A stretch of 64,000 nt of DNA, from the NCBI RefSeq assembly GCF_900182545.1, contig NZ_FXTJ01000015.1, positions 24,523 through 88,522 of the forward strand. Direction: 5' to 3'. Of this stretch, positions 21,934-29,876 are shown piece after piece. The notes under the pieces are model-generated. The model saw only the letters and a program-made list of their open reading frames with translations, searched no databases and had not been told where the DNA came from. Made by a program: the position numbers and the translations under genes. Each line of letters opens with the position of its first letter. The first letter of the stretch is position 1. This stretch comes from Geodermatophilus aquaeductus. Lineage in GTDB: Bacteria; Actinomycetota; Actinomycetes; Mycobacteriales; Geodermatophilaceae.

Positions 21934-23004
21934 ATGGTGGCCAGCAGCAAGGACGCCGTCGTCCTGACCGTCGACGGGCACGAGGTGCGCGTCTCCAACC
22001 CGGAGAAGCCGTACTTCGCCGAGCGCGGGATCCGCAAGATCGACGTCGTCGAGTACTTCGTCGCCGTCGGCGAGGGGATCCTGTTCGCCCTGCGGGACCG
22101 GCCGACGACGCTCGAGCGCTGGCCCAGCGGGGTGTTCGAGGGCGCCCGGCTGTCGACCCGGATGGACAACACCGGCGACGCCTTCTACCAGAAGCGGGTG
22201 CCCAAGAACGCGCCCGAGTGGGTGCCGACGGCGCACATCACCTTCCCCAGCGGCCGGACCGCCGACGAGATCGCGCCGGACTCGGTCGCCGTCGTCGCGT
22301 GGTGCGCCAACCTGGGCACCCTGACCTTCCACCCGTGGCCGGTGTCCAAGGGCGACGTCGAGCAGCCCGACCAGATCCGCATCGACCTCGACCCCCAGCC
22401 GGGCACCGACTTCTCCGACGCCGTCTGGGTGGCCCCGCACGTGCGCGAGCTGCTGCACGAGCTCGGCATGGAGGGCTGGCCGAAGACCTCCGGCGGGCGC
22501 GGCGTGCACGTGTACGTGCCGATCCAGCCGCGGTGGACCTTCCCCGAGGTGCGCCGGGCGGTGATCGCCTTCGGCCGCGAGCTGGAACGACGGATCCCCG
22601 ACCGCGTGACGATGTCGTGGTGGAAGGAGGAGCGCGGCGAGAAGATCTTCATCGACTACAACCAGATGGCCCGGGACCGCACGATCGCCTCGGCGTACTC
22701 CATCCGGCCCAAGCCGCACGCCCCCGTCTCCGCGCCGCTGGACTGGGACGAGCTGCCCGACGTCTCGCCGTTCGACTTCGACGTGCTGACCATGCCGGAG
22801 CGCTTCAAGGCAGTGGGTGACAAGCACGCCGGCCTGGCCGGGCACGCCTTCGGCATCGAGCCGCTGCTCGAGCTCGCCGAGCGCCAGGCGAAGGACGACG
22901 GCCTGGGCGACCTCCCCTATCCGCCGGACTACCCGAAGATGCCGGGCGAGCCGATGCGCGTCCAGCCCAGCCGCGCCAGGCGTCCCACCAGCGCGGACGA
23001 GTGA
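21934..23004 (+). CDS. Prim-PolC/LigD polymerase-domain family protein (archaeo-eukaryotic primase fold)
   Basis: A 356-residue stand-alone homologue of the LigD polymerase domain. Characteristic blocks are VRVSNPEKPYF, the catalytic metal-binding acids in RIDLDPQPGTDF (D-x-D), KTSGGRGVHVYVPI (nucleotide-binding SGGRG-x-H), and DYNQMARDRTIASAYSIRP. In mycobacteria the equivalent protein fills short gaps, can prime with ribonucleotides, and partners LigC. GGGGAG precedes the ATG. The 3' end of the gene (last about 24 codons and 50 bp beyond) is duplicated at 25377-25498, beyond the WS/DGAT gene; the copy here is the intact one. Confidence 0.92.
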   Translation: MVASSKDAVVLTVDGHEVRVSNPEKPYFAERGIRKIDVVEYFVAVGEGILFALRDRPTTLERWPSGVFEGARLSTRMDNTGDAFYQKRVPKNAPEWVPTAHITFPSGRTADEIAPDSVAVVAWCANLGTLTFHPWPVSKGDVEQPDQIRIDLDPQPGTDFSDAVWVAPHVRELLHELGMEGWPKTSGGRGVHVYVPIQPRWTFPEVRRAVIAFGRELERRIPDRVTMSWWKEERGEKIFIDYNQMARDRTIASAYSIRPKPHAPVSAPLDWDELPDVSPFDFDVLTMPERFKAVGDKHAGLAGHAFGIEPLLELAERQAKDDGLGDLPYPPDYPKMPGEPMRVQPSRARRPTSADE

Positions 23005-23054
23005 TCCGGCGCGCGACGCGAGTCGAAGCGCAGCGCCTACTCGACGGACAACCC
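22932..23054 (+). repeat. Direct repeat copy 1: 3' end of the primase gene plus about 50 bp downstream
   Basis: From CCCGAAGATG to ACTCGACGGACAAC this segment matches 25377-25498. The first 68 bp differ at 4 positions; the part after the stop codon is more divergent but keeps GAAGCGCAGCG and ACTCGACGGACAAC. The pair brackets the WS/DGAT gene in the same orientation. Confidence 0.85.
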
Positions 23055-23733
23055 CCGTCCTCCGGTGGTTCTCGCGTACTCCCCAGTCGCTCCGTCGGGC
23101 GCGACAGCAGCCGCTGCCGAACCCCTGCGGACGACCGCGCTCTACAGCCGATGCGTCCGGCGCTTCTGCGACAGCGGGCCTCGGGGCCGTTCCAGCGGCC
23201 CTGCAGACGGGACGTGGTCGCGATGCACCCGGCACGCCGCCGCCCGACGCGAGGCGGTACCTGCTCCCGTCGCGCCCTCGGCAGACACGAGCCCCGCCCT
23301 TCCACACGACGGAGCGCGGAATCCGTGCACCTGCGCGGGCCGAGCTCCATCGACACCGCCCAGTTCGTGCTGACAGCATGCGCGCGTGAGCCATCGGTGT
23401 CGCCGGCGAGGCGTGTCAGTCGAAGGCAGATGAGAGCCCGCTCCCCAGGGAGATCGTCATGGCCGGCCCACTGATCGAGACCGAGTTGCACGTCTCTCGC
23501 CGGTGGCGCGGCGTGGCGGCGCGTCTGCGGCTGGCCGAGCGCTTGAACCGGGCGGAGGAGTAGTCGCCGGCGCTGGTGTCGGCGCCTGCGCGGATCAGGA
23601 AGACGACGCTGCTGACGGAGTGGCCGGCCGCCGCCGTCCCCGTTCCGGTGCGGCGGGTCGCGTGGCCGTCGCTCGAGTGGGACAACGATCCGTACACACG
23701 GCCCGCCCTCTGGCGCAGGTGGAAGGAGCCCCC
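23005..23733. other. 729-bp region without a clear gene, 5' part of the inserted segment
   Basis: No reading frame here resembles a known family on either strand. It contains a 34-codon candidate mini-gene at 23459-23563 and the Shine-Dalgarno (GGAAGGAG) of the WS/DGAT gene at its right end. The codon pattern looks unconstrained, as in decayed or foreign DNA. It lies between the two primase-tail repeats. Confidence 0.5.
23459..23563 (+). CDS. Candidate 34-residue peptide, uncertain
   Basis: ATG at 23459 has GGGAG 6 nt upstream and opens a 34-codon frame rich in Arg, Leu and Ala (…RRWRGVAARLRLAERLNRAEE), which could form a basic amphipathic helix. No family is recognised. It could equally be the 5' remnant of a broken gene, since surrounding DNA looks degenerate. 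Confidence 0.2.
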   Translation: MAGPLIETELHVSRRWRGVAARLRLAERLNRAEE

Positions 23734-25128
23734 ATGGCACGCCCACGACCTCTCAGCCCCGCGGACGCGGCTTTCCTCTATGCCGAGACGCGGGAGGCAC
23801 CCCAGCACGTCGGCACCCTGATGCGACTGCGGCCGCCCGAGGATGCGCCGCCGGAGTACCTGCGCGGCGTCTTCGAGCGGCTCCGAACCGCACCGTCGGT
23901 CGCCAACCCGTGGAATGGCCGGCTCGCCACGCCGTGGTTCCAGTACAACCCTCTCCACGCCTGGGTCGAGGACAAGGACTTCGACTTCGACTACCACGTA
24001 CGCCGCACCGCCGTGCCCGCCCCCGGCGACGAGCGCGAGCTCGGCACCCTCGTCGCCCGGTTGCACGCCAGCCCCCTCGACCTGTCCAAGCCCCTGTGGG
24101 AGCTGCACGTCATCGAGGGACTCGAGGACGGCGGCTTCGCGCTGTTCGCCAAGGTGCACCACTCCCTCGTGGACGGCTACACGCTCACGAAGGCCCACGA
24201 GCGCGCCTTCACCACCGACCCGGACAGCGCGCAGTCGCGCCTGTTCTACGACGTCCCGCTCAAGACCTCGGCCGCCTCCGACGACCTCGCCGCCTCGTGG
24301 GCGAGCCCGACAGGCCTGCTCCGCTCCGCCGGCCAGGGTGTCCGCGCGCTCGGCCCGTTGACCCGCGCGCTCAGCCGGCTCACATGGAACCGCGGCGCGC
24401 TGGTCGGGACCTTCCAGGCACCGCACACCCCGTTCAACCAGCGGATCACCCGCAACCGCCGCTTCGCGACGCAGCAGTACCCGCTGGGGCAACTCAAGCG
24501 GCTGGCCAAGATCAGCGGGACCACGCTCAACGACATCGCCCTGGCCGTCTGCGGCGGCGGCATCCGGAGATACCTGCTCGAGCTGGGCGAGCTGCCGGAC
24601 ACCCCCCTGGTCGCCTTCGTCCCGGTGAACATCCGGCCCAAGGACGACCCGGGCGGCGGCAACGCCGTCGGCGCCCTGCTGGCTTCGATGGCGACCGACG
24701 TGGCCGACCCCATCGAGCGGCTGCGGGCGGTCAACGCATCCACGACCGAGGCCAAGAACCAGTTCGACGGGATGACCCCGGAGGCCATCACGGCCTACAG
24801 CTCGATGCTGATGGCGCCCGTCGGACTGCAGACGCTGAGCGCCGTCACCGGGCTCGGCCCACCGCGACACCTGTTCAACGTGGTCGTCTCGAACGTGCCC
24901 GGGCCGGCCGAGCCGCTCTACTTCGCCGGAGCCCGCGTGGAAGCGATGTACCCGGCCTCGATCGTGAGCAACGGTCTTGCCCTGAACATCACGTTGTTCA
25001 GCTACGCGGGCCAGATGCACCTCGGGTTCACCGGCTGCCGCGACACCGTCCCCCACCTCCAGAAACTCGCCGTCTACACCGGCGAGGCCGTGGCGGAGCT
25101 CGAGCAGGCGCTCCCCCTGGAGTCTTGA
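23734..25128 (+). CDS. Wax ester synthase / diacylglycerol acyltransferase (WS/DGAT)
   Basis: A 464-residue acyl-CoA-dependent acyltransferase making triacylglycerol or wax ester storage lipid. The active-site motif HHSLVDG (H142, H143, D147) is intact; the N-terminus (RPLSPADAAFLYAETREAPQHVGTL) and the C-terminal block (FNVVVSNVPGPAEPLYFAGARV with PASIVSNGLALNITLFSYAG) are also typical. The start ATG at 23734 has GGAAGGAG at good spacing. The gene lies within a roughly 2.3-kb segment bounded by two copies of the primase 3' end, suggesting it arrived or was moved by recombination at that site. Substrate preference cannot be judged. Confidence 0.93.
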   Translation: MARPRPLSPADAAFLYAETREAPQHVGTLMRLRPPEDAPPEYLRGVFERLRTAPSVANPWNGRLATPWFQYNPLHAWVEDKDFDFDYHVRRTAVPAPGDERELGTLVARLHASPLDLSKPLWELHVIEGLEDGGFALFAKVHHSLVDGYTLTKAHERAFTTDPDSAQSRLFYDVPLKTSAASDDLAASWASPTGLLRSAGQGVRALGPLTRALSRLTWNRGALVGTFQAPHTPFNQRITRNRRFATQQYPLGQLKRLAKISGTTLNDIALAVCGGGIRRYLLELGELPDTPLVAFVPVNIRPKDDPGGGNAVGALLASMATDVADPIERLRAVNASTTEAKNQFDGMTPEAITAYSSMLMAPVGLQTLSAVTGLGPPRHLFNVVVSNVPGPAEPLYFAGARVEAMYPASIVSNGLALNITLFSYAGQMHLGFTGCRDTVPHLQKLAVYTGEAVAELEQALPLES

Positions 25129-25563
25129 CGGGCATCACACGCCTTCGACACGACGGCGCCATCAGGCTCGGAGGCCAGGTGCCGTGGCCCTCTCCCGCGT
25201 CTGCCGATGCGGCCGATCACTGCTCGAGCGGCAGCGAGCACGACTACCGTGAACGGTGGGCGGCCGGGATCGATGCGCCGCTCCCAGGCGTGAGAACTCG
25301 CCCGACAACTCCCGCACTCTCGCTCATGCGCGACCTGCGGTTCCGCCGCTCCGAACAGCGCTCTCGGGGTTCGCTCCCCGAAGATGCCCGGCGAGCCGAT
25401 GCGGGTCCAGCCGAGCCGCGCCAGGCGTCCTACCAGCGCGGACGGATGAGTCACCGCTCGAGGCCAGGGAAGCGCAGCGATCACTCGACGGACAACCAAC
25501 GATGACGACGAGGCGTGGGCCCCGGCGCTGCCGGCGCTCCCCGGCGACCCCTGGCCGAGCTCC
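25129..25563. other. 435-bp region without a gene; holds the second primase-tail copy
   Basis: No recognisable gene. The segment 25377-25498 is the truncated duplicate of the primase 3' end; bases before and after it show nothing recognisable. The right end runs into the toxin-antitoxin promoter. Confidence 0.5.
25377..25498 (+). repeat. Direct repeat copy 2: truncated primase 3' end
   Basis: Partner of 22932-23054. The frame of the last 23 codons is still open (…PKMPGEPMRVQPSRARRPTSADG) and ends in TGA, but no upstream part of the gene is present. It marks the right boundary of the WS/DGAT-containing segment. Confidence 0.85.
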
Positions 25564-25600
25564 TTGACCACAGCTGGCCAATTGACCACAATTGAGGTCA
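25564..25600 (+). promoter_or_regulatory. Toxin-antitoxin promoter with operator-like repeats
   Basis: TTGACCACA occurs twice (25564-25572 and 25582-25590). The first TTGACC can serve as a -35 with CACAAT (25587-25592) as -10, placing the transcription start at the ATG. The second copy forms an inverted repeat TGACC…GGTCA (25583-25587 with 25596-25600) running up to the start codon. This is a plausible site for antitoxin autorepression. Confidence 0.5.
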
Positions 25601-25875
25601 TGACGACGCAGTCGCTGGCGGCGGTCAAGGCGCACTTCAGCCAGGTGATCGACGAGGTCGCCGGCACGCACGAACGCGTCACCGTCACCAGGAACGGCAG
25701 CCCGGTCGCGGTCATCCTCGCCGTCGAGGACTACGAGTCCCTGGTGGAGACCCTGGAGATCCTCTCCGATCCCCGAGCGCGATCGGAGATCAGGCAGGCC
25801 GAGGAAGCGATGGCCACCGGTGAGGTCTACGGCGAGGCCGAGGTGCGTGCCGCACTCGCGGCCCGCCGGCGGTGA
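25600..25875 (+). CDS. Phd/YefM family antitoxin
   Basis: A 91-residue antitoxin. The N-terminal half carries the Phd/YefM DNA-binding fold: AAVKAHFSQVIDEVAGTHERVTVTRNGSPVAVILAVEDYESLVETLEIL. The C-terminal, likely disordered part (about 60-91) would wrap and neutralise the toxin. ATG at 25600 is preferred over an upstream in-frame TTG because the conserved domain starts here and the promoter geometry fits a leaderless mRNA. The stop overlaps the toxin start as GTGA, normal for a translationally coupled toxin-antitoxin pair. Confidence 0.9.
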   Translation: MTTQSLAAVKAHFSQVIDEVAGTHERVTVTRNGSPVAVILAVEDYESLVETLEILSDPRARSEIRQAEEAMATGEVYGEAEVRAALAARRR

Positions 25876-26147
25876 CCGGCCCTCGTCATCACACCGTCGT
25901 CCTCTCGGCAGCGGCCAAACGTGCCATCGAGCGCGACCTCCCCGAGCCGGTGGCTGTTGCGGTCGTCGACTTCCTCTTCGGGCCGCTGGCTGCGGACCCG
26001 TACCGCGTCGGGAAGCCGTTGCGCTTCGATCTCGAGGGCTACTGGTCCGCGCGACGGGGCCAGTACCGCGTCATCTACTCGATCCACGACGACGAGGTCC
26101 TCGTCAGGGTCGTGCGCATCTCGCACCGCGCCGACGTCTACGGCTGA
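25872..26147 (+). CDS. RelE/ParE family toxin
   Basis: A 91-residue RelE-superfamily toxin. The fold signature is seen in LSAAAKRAIERDLPEPVA (helix 1), DPYRVGKPLRFDLEGYWSARRGQYRVIYSI and VRVVRISHRADVYG, with the Arg-rich RRGQYRVIY strand and the terminal H-R-x-x-x-Y pattern typical of RelE mRNA interferases. It starts with GTG inside the antitoxin stop. Targets are probably ribosome-bound mRNAs, as for RelE. The pair lies just beyond the right primase-tail repeat, in a patch of gene-poor DNA. Confidence 0.9.
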   Translation: MTGPRHHTVVLSAAAKRAIERDLPEPVAVAVVDFLFGPLAADPYRVGKPLRFDLEGYWSARRGQYRVIYSIHDDEVLVRVVRISHRADVYG

Positions 26148-26411
26148 CCGGTCTCTCGGTGCCGGCGCGGGATCCGGACCGAGAAGACGGGCTCGAGGAC
26201 CCACTGGCGTCGTTCCCGCGGCATCTGCGAGACGCCGCGAAGCCGCGGACGATCGGGATCTCCAGCCAGGCCGTGCGGCACTTCGGCCGCTGGCGGAGCA
26301 CCGGAGGAGAACGGGAGAAGGCCCCACCGACGGCAACGAACTCCCCAGCCCGCCTGACGAGCCCGTCCCCATCCCGGCCCCTCCCAGGGGTCGACGACCA
26401 GGGAGCCACCC

Positions 26412-27392
26412 GTGCGCGCTGCAGTCATCACCACCCTCACCGGTCCGGACGCGGTCGAGGTCCGCGACATCCCGGCCCCGGTGCCGCAACCGGGACAGGT
26501 GCTGGTCGACGTGCACGTCGCGGGCGTCGTCTTCCCCGACGTCCTGCAGACCCGCGGGGAGTACCAGCACCGGCCCGAGCTGCCCTTCACCCCGGGCTGG
26601 GAGGTCGCCGGGGTCGTCCGCGAGGACGCCGGTGGTCTCCGGGCCGGTGACCGGGTGGCGGCCATGCCGGTCACCGGCGGCTTCGCCGAGACCGTCGCCG
26701 TCGACGCGGACATGGTCTTCCCGCTGCCCGACGGCGTGCCGTTCGACAAGGGTTCGGCGCTGCCGTTGAACTACCTGACCATGCACTTCGCGCTGCTCCG
26801 CCGCGCGCGGTTGACGACGGGCGAGACCGTTCTGGTGCACGGCGCGGCCGGCGGCGTCGGCACTGCTGCGTGCCAGTTGGCGGTGGCCTACGGAGCACGG
26901 GTGATCGCGGTCGTGTCGACCCCGGACAAGGGCGAGGTCGCCCGGGCCGCGGGTGCCCACGAGGTCGTGCCGGTGGACGGTTTCCGCGAGGAGGTCCGCC
27001 GGCTCACCGACGGCCGAGGGGCGGACGTCGTCGTCGACCCGGTCGGCGGTGACCGCTTTCCCGACTCGCTGCGTTCCCTGGCCAGGGAGGGCAGGCTCGT
27101 CGTGCTCGGCTTCACCGGCCGCGAGATCCCCACGGTGGAGGTCAACCGGCTGCTGCTGGCCAACACCACGGTGATGGGTGCCGCTTCCGCGGAGTTCTGG
27201 CGGACCGAGCCCTCCTACGTCGGCCGGCAGTGGCGCGACCTGGTGCCCCTGGTGCAGTCGGGTGCGATCGACCCACCGATCGGCTCGGTGTTCGGCCTGG
27301 ACGACGTCGCAGCGGCGATCCGCGAGCTCGACGAGCGCCGGGCGACAGGACGGGTCCTCCTCCGCGTGCGCGAGACGACCGCGTCCCGGTGA
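26412..27392 (+). CDS. Zinc-independent NADPH:quinone oxidoreductase-like MDR protein
   Basis: A 326-residue medium-chain dehydrogenase/reductase of the quinone oxidoreductase group. It has the GroES-like N-terminal domain (FPDVLQTRGEYQHRPELPFTPGWEVAGVV), the Rossmann motif VLVHGAAGGVGTAACQLA near residue 140, VVDPVGGDRFPDSLRSL, and a C-terminal ATGRVLLRV strand. The Cys/His ligands of catalytic and structural zinc are absent. Such enzymes reduce quinones or enones with NADPH. The GTG start at 26412 has GGGAG 8 nt upstream. It is convergent with the TetR-controlled operon and may share its detoxification role. Confidence 0.88.
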   Translation: MRAAVITTLTGPDAVEVRDIPAPVPQPGQVLVDVHVAGVVFPDVLQTRGEYQHRPELPFTPGWEVAGVVREDAGGLRAGDRVAAMPVTGGFAETVAVDADMVFPLPDGVPFDKGSALPLNYLTMHFALLRRARLTTGETVLVHGAAGGVGTAACQLAVAYGARVIAVVSTPDKGEVARAAGAHEVVPVDGFREEVRRLTDGRGADVVVDPVGGDRFPDSLRSLAREGRLVVLGFTGREIPTVEVNRLLLANTTVMGAASAEFWRTEPSYVGRQWRDLVPLVQSGAIDPPIGSVFGLDDVAAAIRELDERRATGRVLLRVRETTASR

Positions 27393-27525
27393 CCGGGTCG
27401 TCGCCACGGACCGGGGGCAGCTACTACTACGAGGACGTCCGCACCGGACCCTCTTCGACCAGCGCGACCAGGCCCTCCAGGACGGCGAGATCCCCGTGGT
27501 GGTCAGCCGCCGCCCCGCCGGCTGA
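27389..27525 (+). pseudogene. Possible small coupled gene with a 1-nt frameshift
   Basis: A GTG overlaps the stop of the oxidoreductase gene as GTGA and opens with a protein-like GGSYYYEDVRTG; a second protein-like stretch, LFDQRDQALQDGEIPVVVSRRPAG, follows in another frame and ends in TGA at 27525. One missing base near 27450 would join them into a peptide of about 45 residues. No family is recognised. It could be a decayed mini-gene or chance. Confidence 0.25.
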
Positions 27526-27576
27526 CCTCCCGGTCACGACCACCGCCCGGACGGCGGCGTCCCGCGATGGCTGGGG

Positions 27577-28323
27577 TCACGAGTAGAGCAGCCGGTTCAC
27601 CTGCACGAGGAAGTCCGGCCCTCGGTCGACCGTCGGGTCCCCCAGCAACTCGGCGAGGACGGTCATCGCCAGGTCGCGCCGCCGAGGTGAGCGGGTGGCG
27701 ACCGCTGCCGCCAGGGCGCCGGGTACCTCCTCGCGGGTGAGGTCGGTGCAGTAGACCGGCGCTCCGGGCTGCTGGCGCCACGAGTCGGCCAGCGGCCCGG
27801 CGTCGACGGCGTCCAAGCCCGTGTCCTCGACCAGCGCCATGCCCAGCGCCCGGTCCGCCTCCGCATCCGCGGCGACGGGGATGGCGATCCGACCGGGGGT
27901 GCCGGCAGCCGCGTGCTTGGTGGCGAACGAGCCCGAGAGGATGGCGTTCCACGCCTTGACGACGGGGCGGCCGAGCTGCTCGGCGACCCACAGGCTCTCG
28001 ACCTGTCCCTCGTCGAGGGCGGTGATGTGGCCGTCGCGGAACGGGTAGTAGTTCGAGGTGTCCAGCAGGACGGCGCCGGCCGGCAGCCGGTCCACGAGCG
28101 GCCGGATGTCCGGGACACGGACGAGCGGGATGGACACGACCAGTGCCTCGACGTCGGTGACGACGTCGTGGGCGTGGACGGCCCGTCCGCCCGAGGCGGT
28201 CACCTCGGCCGGGATGGTCTCCGGGCCGCGGGAGTTGGCGACCTTGACCTCGTGCCCGGCGGTGCTGAGTCGTTGGGTCAGGGTGGCGCCGATGTTGCCG
28301 ACGCCGAGGATGCCGATCTGCAT
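27577..28323 (-). CDS. NADPH-dependent F420 reductase-like NAD(P)-binding protein
   Basis: A 248-residue Rossmann protein of the F420-dependent NADP oxidoreductase-like family. It opens IGILGVGNIGATLTQRLSTAGHEVKVANSRGPE, a G-x-G-x-x-G/A fold with an NSR loop for the NADP 2'-phosphate, then VVSIPLVRVPDI, LLDTSNYYPFRDGHI and VVKAWNAILSGSF. AAGGAG precedes the ATG. Proteins of this type are often annotated as F420 reductases without proof of F420 use. It is the last gene of the LLM-MFS-reductase operon, so it may supply reduced flavin or F420 to the monooxygenase. Confidence 0.8.
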   Translation of the reverse strand: MQIGILGVGNIGATLTQRLSTAGHEVKVANSRGPETIPAEVTASGGRAVHAHDVVTDVEALVVSIPLVRVPDIRPLVDRLPAGAVLLDTSNYYPFRDGHITALDEGQVESLWVAEQLGRPVVKAWNAILSGSFATKHAAAGTPGRIAIPVAADAEADRALGMALVEDTGLDAVDAGPLADSWRQQPGAPVYCTDLTREEVPGALAAAVATRSPRRRDLAMTVLAELLGDPTVDRGPDFLVQVNRLLYS

Positions 28324-28346
28324 GCTGGTTCTCCTTGGTCGTGTGG

Positions 28347-28366
28347 TCAGGTCAGGTCAGGTCAGG
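28347..28366. repeat. Pentanucleotide repeat (TCAGG)4 across the MFS stop codon
   Basis: Four tandem 5-bp units span the end of the MFS gene (its stop lies at 28357-28359). Slippage would change the last residues and the gap to the next gene. Too few units to claim phase variation. Confidence 0.6.
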
Positions 28367-29838
28367 TGGGGCGTGGGCGCGGTCGGTGCGCGCCGCACGA
28401 CGAGGGTGCCGAGGACGGCGCCGAGGCCGAGGACCGCCGCGGTCACGAAGGCGGCCTGCCCCGCGGACTCGGCCTGGGCGAGGGTGAGCACGCCGGCGTC
28501 CGCGGCGTCCGAGCCGATGGTGTAGGCCGAGATGAGCACAGCCCCGCCCGCGGCGCCGGCCAACTGCTGGACGGTCGTGAAGGCCGCGGTGCCGTGCGGG
28601 TAGAGGTCGGCGCGGAGGCCTGCGAGCGCCGTCGTCGTCATGGGTGCCCACATCAGGGCCTGTGATCCGGACATGACCAGGTAGGCCACCAGGGCCGTGC
28701 CGACCCCGGTGCTCTCGTCCACCGTGGCGAGGAACCACAGGGACGCCGTCCAGATGACCGCGCCGGGGACGGCCAGGGGGCGCGGGCCGACCCGGTCGTA
28801 CACCCGCCCGCCCAACGCCGAGACCAGCGAGATGGCCGCTCCGCCCGGCACCAGGAACAGGCCGAGGGACAGCGTGCTCAACCCGAGGACGCTGGTCAGG
28901 ATCAGCGGCAGCACGATCAGGCTGCCGAAGCCGATCATCGCGATCACGAGCATCACCAGCAGGGGGAGCACGAACGACCGGGACCGGAAGATCCGCACGT
29001 CCAGCAGCGCATCGCCGGAGCGCTGCAGGGCGACCTGGCGCAGGACGAAGGCCGCGACGCCGGCCACGCCCACCGTGATCGGGACGTACGGGGCGACGGG
29101 CACGTGCCCGGACACCGACTCACCGATCGACGCCAGCCCGTAGACCAGCGCCCCGAAACCGACCGCGGACAGCACCAGGGACAGCACGTCGAGCGTCACC
29201 GGCTCGGGCGTGGTGGTGTTGCGGAGCTTCCACGCCCCGAAGGCCAGAGCGAGGACGGCGACCGGCAGCATCAGGAGGAACAGCCAGCGCCAGCTCAGCT
29301 GCGACAGCACCACGCCGGACAGCGCGGGTCCGACCGCCGGAGCGACGGCCGGCACGGCCGTGACGATCGCCATCATCGAGCCGCGGCGCGCGGCGGGCAC
29401 CAGTCGCATCGCGGTGGTCATCAGCAGGGGCAGGAAGACGGCGGTCCCGACGGCCTGGATGATCCGGCCGGCGAACAGGACGCCGAAGCCCGGGGCGGCG
29501 GCGGCGATGGCCGTCCCGACGGCGAACAGCGACATCGCGCCCAGGAAGATCGTCCGCAGGTGCCAGCGGCGCATCACGAAGCCGGTCGCCGGGATGAGCA
29601 CCGCCAGCGTCAGCAGGTAGCCGGTCGTGAGCCACTGCCCGGTGGTCGGGGTGATGCCCAGGTCGGCGATGAGGGTCGGGAGCGCGACGCCGAGCATCAT
29701 CTCGTTGAGCAGGACGGTGAACGTCGAGGCCATGAGCAGGCCGATGACGAGGGCGCTCCCTGGCGCCAGCCGGTCACTGGAGCCGGTCTGGGGTGCGAGG
29801 GGTGCGAGGTCGGGTGCCGGAGGGTCCTGGATGGCCAT
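28357..29838 (-). CDS. DHA2-type MFS multidrug efflux transporter
   Basis: A 493-residue membrane protein with about 14 transmembrane segments, as in EmrB/QacA drug:H+ antiporters. Motifs include LNEMMLGVALPTLIADLGIT (helix 1 and the following D of DHA2 proteins), TGYLLTLAVLIPATGFVMRRW, GRIIQAVGTAVFLPLLMT, and PAVAPAVGPALSGVVLSQLSWRWLFLLMLP (antiporter motif C region). The start is ATG at 29838, 38 bp after the LLM gene. It probably exports the substrate or product of the LLM monooxygenase or an inducing toxin bound by TetR. Confidence 0.9.
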   Translation of the reverse strand: MAIQDPPAPDLAPLAPQTGSSDRLAPGSALVIGLLMASTFTVLLNEMMLGVALPTLIADLGITPTTGQWLTTGYLLTLAVLIPATGFVMRRWHLRTIFLGAMSLFAVGTAIAAAAPGFGVLFAGRIIQAVGTAVFLPLLMTTAMRLVPAARRGSMMAIVTAVPAVAPAVGPALSGVVLSQLSWRWLFLLMLPVAVLALAFGAWKLRNTTTPEPVTLDVLSLVLSAVGFGALVYGLASIGESVSGHVPVAPYVPITVGVAGVAAFVLRQVALQRSGDALLDVRIFRSRSFVLPLLVMLVIAMIGFGSLIVLPLILTSVLGLSTLSLGLFLVPGGAAISLVSALGGRVYDRVGPRPLAVPGAVIWTASLWFLATVDESTGVGTALVAYLVMSGSQALMWAPMTTTALAGLRADLYPHGTAAFTTVQQLAGAAGGAVLISAYTIGSDAADAGVLTLAQAESAGQAAFVTAAVLGLGAVLGTLVVRRAPTAPTPHLT

Positions 29839-29876
29839 GGGTGTGCTCTGTCTTCCTTGTCGAGGAGGGTGAGGAG

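Noticed and set aside
23416..25056. A 546-codon minus-strand frame opposite the WS/DGAT gene
   Set aside because: Antisense to an intact acyltransferase with HHSLVDG; composition is that of a shadow frame.
28347..28366. Phase-variable MFS expression by the 5-bp repeat
   Set aside because: Only four units and located at the very end of the gene; slippage would hardly change the protein.
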